Assembly (NCBI GenBank): GCA_008501655.1
Contig: QQUK01000007.1
Location: 1-23,842, forward strand
DNA length: 23,842 nt
From: Calditrichota bacterium
Lineage (GTDB): Bacteria > Zixibacteria > MSB-5A5 > GN15 > FEB-12
Direction of reading: 5' to 3'
Positions 17,225 to 23,842 of the stretch are shown piece by piece. A program made the translations under genes and the position numbers. Below the pieces are notes generated by a model. That model was given only the letters and a program-made list of their open reading frames with translations. It made no database searches and had not been told where the DNA came from. Position 1 is the first letter of the stretch. The number at the start of each line of letters is the position of its first letter.

Positions 17225-19023
17225 TAGGAAGAGACAGCGATATTCAGTTTGATTAAATCAAGTTCTTTTTTGAGTTCATCTAATTCCTGGATGAACTTTT
17301 CTCTTTGGGTGTTATTAAATTGTTCTGCAAGTTCATAGTAGTGTTCAAATCCCAAAATCAGGTTCTGTTTAAACTCAGCAAAGTATTTTGTCGTTTTATC
17401 CAATAAGCAATCTGATTTTTTTGCGAATTCTTCCCGAAGATACTCAATATACAAAGATAATTCTTTTGTAAACATATGAGGACGAGTTTCCGAACAGGGG
17501 ACTGATTTTCTTCCGTAGATATGATGAACCATCTCCTCGAGTGTTGATTCTTTGCTGAAATTTACAATGTTAGGACCGCAGCATATCGAAGGTGTTGCTT
17601 TTGGGTCTATTCCGAGGTTTTTGGTGGCGACACCGGCAAGATCATGACAGATACAGGATTTTTTAACAACATTAAAAATCTCTTTACCTTTTTCTGTTTT
17701 CGTCATCGGGGATGATTCAATCTCTTTGATTTTTTTCTTCTGATAAATCTTAGAAGCATGACAAATCGGAACTTTTGTGAATTCGGTATTGGATATGAGA
17801 TACCCCTTAGGACACTCTGAACCGGGTTTGTTGATTGCTATTTTTTTCTCGCGTCTTAGTTCACTTGAGGAGTTTTTTAAGTTCCAGAAAGGAATTCCCA
17901 GTGGAGAGCTGCCGCTTAAATAAACTTCGGGCTCACGGGCTTCAATCAGTTTCCGGAGATGTTCATCATCAATATTAACTACCTCTGGGACTAAAAGGAA
18001 CGGTGTTCCCCAACCGGTACCGTTGACATTATATCTGTTAAAAAGCAATTCGAGTTCTTCATTAGTTCCGATACCGCCTTGAACAGTCACTTTAAATTCA
18101 GGAGAATCCGAAGGATTTGATTTGTTTTGTTTTGCCAATGCTGAGAGGTATGTATCAGCTAATTGTTTGGTCAGTGTCTCACGTTTGTTCTTGAATTCAT
18201 CTAATATCGGACCTATCAGCATACCGTTTGAAGCAAAGGCATGACCACCGCAATTGATTCCGGATTCAATTCTGAATTCGGATACCCAGAGTCCTTTGTT
18301 GGCCAGATATTTTCCTTGAATCAAAGCTGAACGGAAGTCTGAAACTTTGAGAATTATATTTTTTTTAAGATTACCGTTAGTATCAGGGTAAAAATCGTCA
18401 AACTGCGGAATATAATTGAATAATCTTCTGTTGAATCCAGCTGAAAAAATAATTGAAGAGCTGAGTTCAGACTTAGCAAAACCACGGAATGCTGAAAGAG
18501 CATCTGAAAACTGTGCATCCTGAACTTCACCTTTGATATAAAGATCTCGGTCAAGCTTCGTCATGATATTTACATCTATTGAGCCAGGGGTTACAGCTTC
18601 TTTAAGTTCTTTGATGAGTAATTTTTTATTTTCCGGAACTGTTTCTGAATTCATTTGATGATACCTGGTTTTCAGATCTGAATCAGGAAGCAGTTCAAAA
18701 TATTTAGTAAGCTCAGTGTTATCAGAAAAGTCTGAATTCCGAATATTATCTATTTGGTTTATAACGATTTTATTTAACAGATTTAAATATGCAGTTATTC
18801 TGGTAGCCCGGGAGTCATGATCCTGGTCAGAAATAGGGGTATATTCTATATCGTTCTTCTCAGAATGATGTTTTCTCATTTGTTCGATAAAAACATCATC
18901 GACTAAAGAGAGAACGGAAGAAATTCCATATTTGGCAACTTTAAGTGCCGTATCGATTGTAAATCCGGTGCCCATTACAGGGATATGAAACCTATGAGGA
19001 GACCGTTGGGAGTATTTATTCAT
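17221..19023 (-). CDS. Nitronate monooxygenase-like TIM-barrel protein with cysteine-rich C-terminal half
   Basis: I prefer the ATG at 19023 (600 residues); a TTG at 19059 would add 12 residues and has no ribosome site. The first part looks like the 2-nitropropane dioxygenase / FabK-type FMN barrel: HIPVMGTGFTIDTALKVAKYG at the N-terminus, SGINCGGHAF (Cys258, His261) and VQGGIGTNEE (about 314-323), then GTGWGTPFLLVPE (about 332-344), the usual phosphate-binding end of that barrel. Beyond about residue 400 it departs from the family: Cys residues occur in ECPKGYL, VPICHAS, SCICHD, SICCGPN and VPCSETR, suggesting metal or Fe-S binding, followed by a helical, coiled-coil-like tail. A flavin-dependent oxidoreductase is the best guess; the substrate and the role of the extension are unknown. 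It is divergent from marR and tail-to-tail with the double receiver. A TATACT -10 candidate lies at 19070-19075. Confidence 0.65.
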   Translation of the reverse strand: MNKYSQRSPHRFHIPVMGTGFTIDTALKVAKYGISSVLSLVDDVFIEQMRKHHSEKNDIEYTPISDQDHDSRATRITAYLNLLNKIVINQIDNIRNSDFSDNTELTKYFELLPDSDLKTRYHQMNSETVPENKKLLIKELKEAVTPGSIDVNIMTKLDRDLYIKGEVQDAQFSDALSAFRGFAKSELSSSIIFSAGFNRRLFNYIPQFDDFYPDTNGNLKKNIILKVSDFRSALIQGKYLANKGLWVSEFRIESGINCGGHAFASNGMLIGPILDEFKNKRETLTKQLADTYLSALAKQNKSNPSDSPEFKVTVQGGIGTNEELELLFNRYNVNGTGWGTPFLLVPEVVNIDDEHLRKLIEAREPEVYLSGSSPLGIPFWNLKNSSSELRREKKIAINKPGSECPKGYLISNTEFTKVPICHASKIYQKKKIKEIESSPMTKTEKGKEIFNVVKKSCICHDLAGVATKNLGIDPKATPSICCGPNIVNFSKESTLEEMVHHIYGRKSVPCSETRPHMFTKELSLYIEYLREEFAKKSDCLLDKTTKYFAEFKQNLILGFEHYYELAEQFNNTQREKFIQELDELKKELDLIKLNIAVSSY

Positions 19024-19143
19024 CGTTGGTAATGTCCGTAAATTTGAAGTCAAAGTCAAGATGTTTACAAGTATAACTTAATATTTTACAAAAAGTTGCT
19101 TCCGTTTGTTATTCAAGGAGCTAAAATAGAGATAAATCGTCTG

Positions 19144-19166
19144 ATTTTAAAACGTTAAAACTCTAT
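19144..19166. promoter_or_regulatory. Possible second, degenerate MarR site in the divergent gap
   Basis: An AACGTT core (19151-19156) has flanks that partly resemble the much better palindrome at 19701-19722: read on the minus strand, AATAGAGTTTTAACGTT compares with AATAGTTTAACGTT. It lies between the minus-strand TIM-barrel gene and marR, where an autoregulatory site would be expected. The match is poor on one side, so this is tentative. Confidence 0.25.
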
Positions 19167-19223
19167 TTTTGTTCAAGAATTATAAATGTTGATTGTAATG
19201 TAAAATTGATATACACTTGCAAT

Positions 19224-19685
19224 ATGAAAAAAATCTCTGATTATACTGCGGAAGAACAGCAGGTTTTAGATCTGTTTGTAAAGATGATCCGCGCTTCAGA
19301 TTCAGTCCTGCATCGGACCCATAAACATCTGGCTGATGAATTATTAACCTTAAGTCAGTTTCAGGTTCTTGAGATTCTCTACCATCTTGGACCAATGTAC
19401 CAGAAAGAGATTGCTGCCAAAGTTCTCAAAACAACCGGTAATTTGACTATGGTTGTCAAAAATTTAACCCGAAATAAACTGGTAAAAAAAACTCAGGATA
19501 TAAACGATAAACGTTATTCTTATATAGAGTTAACTAAAAAAGGAGAGGAGCTTATGGAGCAGATTTTCCCAAAACATCTCCGGATTCTTGTTGAGGAATT
19601 CAGAACTCTTACCCCCTCAGAGCAGATTAAAATGGCAGTAATTTGTAAAAAAATAGGTTTAGGGAAACAACCGGGAACAAGTTAG
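19224..19685 (+). CDS. MarR-family transcriptional regulator
   Basis: From the ATG at 19224 the protein has 153 residues; a TTG at 19206 would add six residues with no better support. It is a typical MarR winged helix: helix bundle at the ends, LSQFQVLEILYHLGPMYQKEIA leading into the DNA-recognition helix TTGNLTMVVKNLTRNKLV, then the wing DINDKRYSYIELTKKG. MarR dimers usually repress neighbouring genes and release DNA when a ligand or oxidant is sensed. A pirin gene follows 56 nt later with a palindrome in the gap, the standard arrangement for a regulator and its target. A weak promoter candidate, TTGATT-N17-TACACT (19189-19217), ends 6 nt before the ATG, which would make the mRNA leaderless. 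Confidence 0.92.
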   Translation: MKKISDYTAEEQQVLDLFVKMIRASDSVLHRTHKHLADELLTLSQFQVLEILYHLGPMYQKEIAAKVLKTTGNLTMVVKNLTRNKLVKKTQDINDKRYSYIELTKKGEELMEQIFPKHLRILVEEFRTLTPSEQIKMAVICKKIGLGKQPGTS

Positions 19686-19700
19686 ACCTTTTTTTCGTTT

Positions 19701-19722
19701 AATAGTTTAACGTTCAACTATT
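19701..19722. promoter_or_regulatory. Near-perfect 22-bp palindrome, likely MarR operator
   Basis: The half-sites AATAGTTtAAC and GTTcAACTATT are reverse complements except at one base pair (10 of 11 pairs match). The size and the central AACGTT are typical of MarR-family operators. It lies 20 nt before the pirin start and 16 nt after the marR stop, so binding would block the pirin ribosome site region or a promoter just upstream. Confidence 0.75.
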
Positions 19723-19741
19723 GTGCGAAAGGAATGGGTTT

Positions 19742-20440
19742 ATGATCACAATTAGAAAAGCAGAAGAGCGGGGAGTTACCGATTTAGATTGGCTGAAAAG
19801 CTGGCATACATTTTCTTTTAATCAATACTATGATTCTAAATATATGCATTTTAGTCATCTCAGGGTAATGAATGATGATATTTTAAAACCGGGAGAAGGC
19901 TTTGGATTTCACCCGCATAATGATATGGAGATAATAACATTTATCTTAGATGGTGAAATTGAACATAAAGACTCTATGGGAAATAAAGCTGTGATAAAGC
20001 GAGGGGAAATTCAGAAAATGACTGCCGGAACCGGTGTGATGCATAGTGAGTTTAATGCATCCAAGGAAGAACTGCTTCATTTGTATCAAATATGGGTTTT
20101 TCCGGATAAAAAAGGTTTAACACCATCTTATGAGCAGAAGACAATTGATTATGAAAAATCAAAAAAAGGTTTTCAACTGCTCGCTTCAAATCAACAGCTA
20201 AATGGCGAGATAAAAATCCACCAGGATGCTAAAATGTATCATGCTATTGTCCAGCCGTCACAGGAGATATCATTGGATGTTGATATATCGAGGTCAATCT
20301 GGATTCAGGCAATCAAAGGGACAATTGAAGTCAATGGAAACGAGTTGTCCGGTGGTGATGGAGCTGCAATTGTAAATGAATCTCGTATTTCGGTGACCGG
20401 TAAAACGGATGCTGAACTGTTGTTGTTTGATTTAAAATAA
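19742..20440 (+). CDS. Pirin family protein
   Basis: The ATG at 19742 (232 residues) has AGGA 8 nt upstream; the frame could open at a TTG at 19721, but that lies inside the palindrome. The cupin metal site is intact: H57 and H59 in FHPHNDME, then H101 and E103 in MHSEFN, the same spacing as in human pirin. DGEIEHKDSMGN and AGTGVMHSE are characteristic blocks. Bacterial pirins bind Fe or another metal and some have quercetinase activity or act as redox-linked partners of enzymes; the actual role here is unknown. It is the probable target of the adjacent MarR regulator. Confidence 0.94.
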   Translation: MITIRKAEERGVTDLDWLKSWHTFSFNQYYDSKYMHFSHLRVMNDDILKPGEGFGFHPHNDMEIITFILDGEIEHKDSMGNKAVIKRGEIQKMTAGTGVMHSEFNASKEELLHLYQIWVFPDKKGLTPSYEQKTIDYEKSKKGFQLLASNQQLNGEIKIHQDAKMYHAIVQPSQEISLDVDISRSIWIQAIKGTIEVNGNELSGGDGAAIVNESRISVTGKTDAELLLFDLK

Positions 20441-20495
20441 TAAATTATTGTAGCAAATCTACAGTTTATTAGTCTATTATACGGTTGCTTTCAGG

Positions 20496-20507
20496 TCGCT
20501 AAAGCGA
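20496..20507 (+). repeat. Short inverted repeat in the leader of the arginine deiminase gene
   Basis: TCGCT-AA-AGCGA lies 29 nt upstream of the start codon. It is too short to assign a role and could form a small hairpin in the mRNA leader. Confidence 0.3.
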
Positions 20508-20535
20508 TATCTTGTTTAAACTTGAAAGGAACTGT

Positions 20536-21807
20536 ATGTCTATAAAATCAGAATTTCATCCGCTGAAAGGCGTGATTATCCATAAACCGGGTTATGAATG
20601 GAATTTAGTTACAGTAGAGCATAATATGCAGGAGAAATATCTGATTGAGGATATTCTCTTTACTGAAGAAGCTGCAACCGATCATACTGAATTTACCGAC
20701 TGCTTAAAACATGCAGTAGGAACTGATTCAGTTCTGGATTTTACAACACTTCTCGAGGAGATTCTTTCCGATCGTGAAGTCCGGTCTGACATAGTCGGTG
20801 CTGTCTCAGCTTTGGAAAATGTCGGTGTTAAAACACATGATTTACTTTTGTCTGAAGAATTTTCCAATAAAGAGTTATCCAATCTTCTCGTAGCAGGAGC
20901 ATTTCACCCTGAAGACAAAGAACACAAAGGGTATAAAGTCCTCTTTACACCAATTCCAAATCTGATGTTTACCAGAGATATCGGGATGTTTTTACATGAT
21001 GCTGTTATTCTCAGCCATCCTGCAAAAGTTGTCCGCCGGAGGGAAGGTCTTTTGGCGCGGTATATTTTCAGAAATCACCCGTTATTTAAGGATATCAATA
21101 TTATTGATATATATGATGATGCGACCATTCATGGGATGCCTGATAAAATCCATCTGGAGGGGGGAGATATGCTGGTGCTTGATAAGGATACTCTTCTCAT
21201 TGGCAGTAGTGAACGAACAACCGATATTGCAATCGAATTGCTGATGAATCGGTTGTTTGCTGAAGGCATAGTAAAAAGGGTCATTAAAGTGCTTCTTCCA
21301 ACCGACAGAGCAACCATGCATCTTGATACGGTTTTTACGATCATTGGCAAAGATGACTGTGTCTATTATCCGAGATTCTTTTCAAACCGTGACAAAAATC
21401 AACAATGCCCCTGTTTTACCTATGAATTAGTCGATGGAGCACTCCGATGTGTCGATGAGTCATTGGAAGAATCTATATTCGGAGCTTTAAAGCGGATTGG
21501 ATATGATTTTCCGAATAGAATACCATGCGGTGGGGATATTCCTCATTATCAAACAAGAGAGCAATGGACCGATGGTGCGAATCTGTTTGCGGTACTTCCG
21601 GAGGTCGCTTTTATCTATGAAAGAAATATTCAGACAATAAATGCATTCAAAAAGAACGGCTATTCGATACTGACCCCGAAAGAATTTTTAAAAAGTGATT
21701 CAATGTCACTTAAGAAGACTATTGTTACTTTAAGTGGTGCTGAATTATCCCGGGGTAGGGGTGGTGCCCGTTGTATGACGATGCCGTTTGCAAGAAATTA
21801 TGAGTAA
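20536..21807 (+). CDS. arcA: Arginine deiminase
   Basis: The ATG at 20536 (423 residues) has AAAGGA 5 nt upstream; a TTG at 20512 is less likely. The pentein-fold catalytic set is complete: Asp148 in FTRD, Glu208 and Asp211 in LEGGD, His262 and Asp264 in HLDTVFT, and the nucleophile Cys413 in RGGARCMTMPF. The N-terminus EFHPLKGVIIHKPG is also typical. The enzyme hydrolyses arginine to citrulline and ammonia. In the usual energy pathway it sits with ornithine carbamoyltransferase and carbamate kinase; neither is present here. Instead the next gene, a sigma factor, begins 10 nt later, so they are probably co-transcribed. The role may be arginine catabolism, nitrogen supply or acid resistance; another guanidino substrate cannot be excluded. 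Confidence 0.88.
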   Translation: MSIKSEFHPLKGVIIHKPGYEWNLVTVEHNMQEKYLIEDILFTEEAATDHTEFTDCLKHAVGTDSVLDFTTLLEEILSDREVRSDIVGAVSALENVGVKTHDLLLSEEFSNKELSNLLVAGAFHPEDKEHKGYKVLFTPIPNLMFTRDIGMFLHDAVILSHPAKVVRRREGLLARYIFRNHPLFKDINIIDIYDDATIHGMPDKIHLEGGDMLVLDKDTLLIGSSERTTDIAIELLMNRLFAEGIVKRVIKVLLPTDRATMHLDTVFTIIGKDDCVYYPRFFSNRDKNQQCPCFTYELVDGALRCVDESLEESIFGALKRIGYDFPNRIPCGGDIPHYQTREQWTDGANLFAVLPEVAFIYERNIQTINAFKKNGYSILTPKEFLKSDSMSLKKTIVTLSGAELSRGRGGARCMTMPFARNYE

Positions 21808-21817
21808 AATTTTGTAA

Positions 21818-22390
21818 ATGACAGAGCATTCCAAGAGTGATTTTACAATACTTATCAGCAGATGTATTGATGGTGATGCTACAGCATGGGATGAGTTAGT
21901 TAACCTGATTACACCATCAATTCTGATGACTTGCCGTCAAATGCGCTTGTCACAGGAAGAATCTTTGGATATTTTCGGTCAGGTCTGCTATATCCTGCTG
22001 CAAAATCTTGAAAAATTGAAATCTCCTGAAAAGATTCTCAGTTACGTCTCAACCACGACAAGACGGGAAGTCTTGCGAGGAATCCGCCGGACAAAATTGT
22101 TTGATAAAATAGAAGAAGAAACGAGTAAACAGATATCTGTAACAGAGTTTAGCCGACCCGACGAAGAATTTGACAAATTATCAGAACTTGAAATTCTGAT
22201 GTCGGCAATGACGAAGCTTCCGGAAAAAGAATACAAGTTACTGTGGCATTTATTTTTAGATGAAAATGAACCGTCTTATGATGAAATTTCTGAAAAAATT
22301 GGTATACCTGTAGCATCTATCGGACCGACAAGGTCAAGGGCGCTTGTTAAATTGAAGAAGATAATGAAAAGAAAACAATACAAATTTTAA
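21818..22390 (+). CDS. ECF-like sigma-70 family RNA polymerase sigma factor
   Basis: 190 residues with only regions 2 and 4. Region 2 (about 10-90) includes CIDGDATAWDELVN and the helix ending in SYVSTTTRREVLRGIRR. Region 4 (about 130-185) is LPEKEYKLLWHLFL...SYDEISEKIGIPVASIGPTRSRALVKLKKIM, a good helix-turn-helix with the IGPTR motif shared by one branch of small sigma factors. It should direct polymerase to a private promoter set. The Shine-Dalgarno site is poor. It follows arginine deiminase by 10 nt and precedes a possible anti-sigma-like protein and a TPR protein, a grouping that suggests one regulatory unit. Confidence 0.9.
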   Translation: MTEHSKSDFTILISRCIDGDATAWDELVNLITPSILMTCRQMRLSQEESLDIFGQVCYILLQNLEKLKSPEKILSYVSTTTRREVLRGIRRTKLFDKIEEETSKQISVTEFSRPDEEFDKLSELEILMSAMTKLPEKEYKLLWHLFLDENEPSYDEISEKIGIPVASIGPTRSRALVKLKKIMKRKQYKF

Positions 22391-22455
22391 GTATTTTTAC
22401 TGTAATTTGATGTCTCTATTAATCAGAGGTAGTAAGCATCTAATGAGAAATAATT

Positions 22456-23031
22456 ATGAATATTGATGAAATTCAAAAACTGATTTCCGGGAAGTTCCGT
22501 GGTAAAAAGAAAAGGGAGCTTGAAAAAATTATTGAAGCAGATACCGAACTAAAAGAGTTATATATTGTCTTGAAAAAATTGTTTGAATCGTCATTGTTAT
22601 CCGATAAAAAGTTGACCGGTGCTACAAGAGAATTATCCGGAAAAATATATAGTGATTTTCAAAAAGCTATCAAGTTAAAATCTAAAAAAATCGGTGTTCA
22701 AATTTTCGATTCATCTTTGCTACCATTACCTGAAGGAATCAGACCAGCGGCAGTTGATACAAAAACTCTGAGATACTTGATTGATGGTTCCAGTCTTGAG
22801 TTAACCGTGTATCCAATTACAACCGATTCTGTTGAAATTATTGGAGTTGTCAATTTCGAAAATGACTTACAAACAGAGGTTCAGGTCGTTTTAAAAACTC
22901 AAAAAGAGAAATTTATAAGTGAGCTGGATCAATTTTCCCTGTTCCGGTTTGAGAGAATTCCTGTCGGGAAGTGCCGTATCTCCTTTTATATGAAAAAGAA
23001 ATTGTTCGGGGCTGTTGAGATTGAGATATGA
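22456..23031 (+). CDS. Unknown protein with anti-sigma-like N-terminus and beta-rich C-terminus
   Basis: 191 residues, no signal peptide and no membrane helix. The N-terminal 45 residues (IQKLISGKFRGKKKRELEKI, then ADTELKELYIVLKKLFE) have the helical layout of anti-sigma N-domains (short helix, GK/GE turn, E-rich helix, 'ADxEL' and a second helix), but without the zinc-binding His and Cys residues. About 95-191 is predicted beta-rich, like a small sandwich domain. I do not recognise a family. Its place right after an ECF sigma gene makes a cytoplasmic sigma-binding role plausible but unproven. The stop overlaps the next gene's start as ATGA, so the two are translationally coupled. The 65-nt gap before it has no clear element. 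Confidence 0.7.
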   Translation: MNIDEIQKLISGKFRGKKKRELEKIIEADTELKELYIVLKKLFESSLLSDKKLTGATRELSGKIYSDFQKAIKLKSKKIGVQIFDSSLLPLPEGIRPAAVDTKTLRYLIDGSSLELTVYPITTDSVEIIGVVNFENDLQTEVQVVLKTQKEKFISELDQFSLFRFERIPVGKCRISFYMKKKLFGAVEIEI

Positions 23032-23842
23032 TTGATATAGACAAAATAGTACAAGTTAAAAGTCAGGATTCATTTGATTCTCTCATTAAACTGGAATATA
23101 ATTCTGATATAACTGAATTTTTAATTGATGCAAGCAGATCTTTGAACAGACTGTTAAGTGTTGATATTAGTGCTGCTGTATTATTTCTTTCAAAGCTTAA
23201 CAAACTCAAAAATTTCATACCGGAGAAACTTTATTATCGTCTTACGACATTTCAAGCCCGACTTGAATTGTGGAGCGGTGATTATACAAAAGCATTGATG
23301 CATTATAGTCAGGCATTGGATATAACAATCGAAAGAAGAAATTTTCGGGCTGCTGCGTTAATTCGAAAAGGGATGATCGAAGTTTATATGTATCTTGGTA
23401 GATACGATGAAGGGATATTTATCGGAAAAAAGGCTTTGGAATATTTTCGTAAAACGAAATCTGAGATTGACGCAGCACAGGTTTTAACCAACATCGGTAA
23501 TATTTATCACCGCATGGATAAAAACCAGCAGGCTCTTTCGCATTATGAAAAGGCGCAGGAAATATTTAAAGGTAAAAATGAAGCCGCGATGGCGATCGTC
23601 GATTTTAACAGGGCTAATATTTTTGCTAATCTTAATCAACTTGCTAAGGCAAAAGAACTTTATCTCAAAGCAGGTGACTTTTATAAATCAAAAAAAATGG
23701 ATCTTGCCTGGGAGCAGACTGAATACTCGATAGCTTATATTCTATATCTTGAAACAAAATACAGCGATGCTTTAAAACTCTTTGAAAAAGTTTATGACTC
23801 ATTTGTTGCGTTAGGTGATAAAAAAACAGCAATGGTAACACA
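23028..23842 (+). CDS. TPR-repeat protein, 3' end outside window
   Basis: The frame opens at ATG 23028, overlapping the previous stop by 4 bases, and has no stop before the edge, so about 271 residues are visible. From residue about 65 there are at least five tetratricopeptide repeats of 36-40 residues with the W/Y-A-F pattern, e.g. YYRLTTFQARLELWSGDYTK, AAQVLTNIGNIYHRMDKNQQ and YSIAYILYLETKYSDALKLF. There is no signal peptide. TPR arrays hold partner proteins. In several phyla such arrays next to ECF sigma genes carry a C-terminal CHAT protease domain, but that part is not in this window and must not be assumed. Confidence 0.88.
   Translation, partial: MIDIDKIVQVKSQDSFDSLIKLEYNSDITEFLIDASRSLNRLLSVDISAAVLFLSKLNKLKNFIPEKLYYRLTTFQARLELWSGDYTKALMHYSQALDITIERRNFRAAALIRKGMIEVYMYLGRYDEGIFIGKKALEYFRKTKSEIDAAQVLTNIGNIYHRMDKNQQALSHYEKAQEIFKGKNEAAMAIVDFNRANIFANLNQLAKAKELYLKAGDFYKSKKMDLAWEQTEYSIAYILYLETKYSDALKLFEKVYDSFVALGDKKTAMVT

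Noticed and set aside
19024..19059. TTG start at 19059 for the flavin-barrel gene
   Set aside because: No ribosome site precedes it, and it would lie only a few bases beyond the predicted transcript start from the -10 candidate at 19070-19075; the ATG at 19023 begins the conserved-looking region.

Overview
The window is about 23.8 kb of AT-rich bacterial chromosome, densely coded, with 18 genes, two of them cut by the window edges. An outer-membrane porin with a signal peptide, periplasmic binding proteins and NtrC/sigma-54 signalling indicate a Gram-negative (diderm) organism. Several promoters resemble the ordinary TTGACA-N17-TATAAT type rather than the Bacteroidetes type. The mix of a GldA/GldFG/DUF4340 exporter operon, a TAXI TRAP transporter and a sigma factor/TPR cluster would fit an uncultured lineage near the FCB group or a deltaproteobacterium-like group, but the sequence alone does not settle the taxonomy. 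I see no tRNA, rRNA, insertion sequence, prophage or CRISPR array.

Region 1 (1-8368) reads as one functional unit. A membrane histidine kinase (cut at its 5' end) is followed 2 nt later by an NtrC-type sigma-54 activator. After them come a near-perfect palindrome at 3634-3657 and a good sigma-54 promoter (GG-N10-GC, 3764-3779). That promoter faces porin - universal stress protein - TAXI receptor - TRAP permease, and the run ends at a strong intrinsic terminator (8335-8368). The simplest model is that the kinase senses a small solute in the periplasm, the activator binds the palindrome, and sigma-54 polymerase then makes an outer-membrane pore plus a high-affinity Na+- or H+-driven importer for that solute.

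Region 2 (8504-13463) is an ABC operon with its own sigma-70-like promoter: ATPase, a permease fused to a GldG-like domain, and a DUF4340 membrane-anchored protein. It ends in two hairpins that also terminate the convergent acyl-CoA dehydrogenase gene on the minus strand.

Region 3 (13499-17224) holds the acyl-CoA dehydrogenase (minus), a UDP-glucose dehydrogenase (plus) and a stand-alone regulator made only of two receiver domains (plus). Region 4 (17221-19023, minus) is a nitronate-monooxygenase-like TIM-barrel protein with an unusual cysteine-rich C-terminal half. Its 3' end overlaps the double receiver by 4 bp, tail to tail.

Region 5 (19224-20440) is a MarR regulator and a pirin with a 22-bp near-perfect palindrome between them that looks like the MarR operator. 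Region 6 (20536-end) is a stand-alone arginine deiminase followed 10 nt later by an ECF-like sigma factor, a small protein whose N-terminus resembles an anti-sigma domain, and a TPR protein that runs off the right edge. The last two genes overlap by ATGA. This last cluster and the sigma-54/TAXI module are the parts most worth a closer look.
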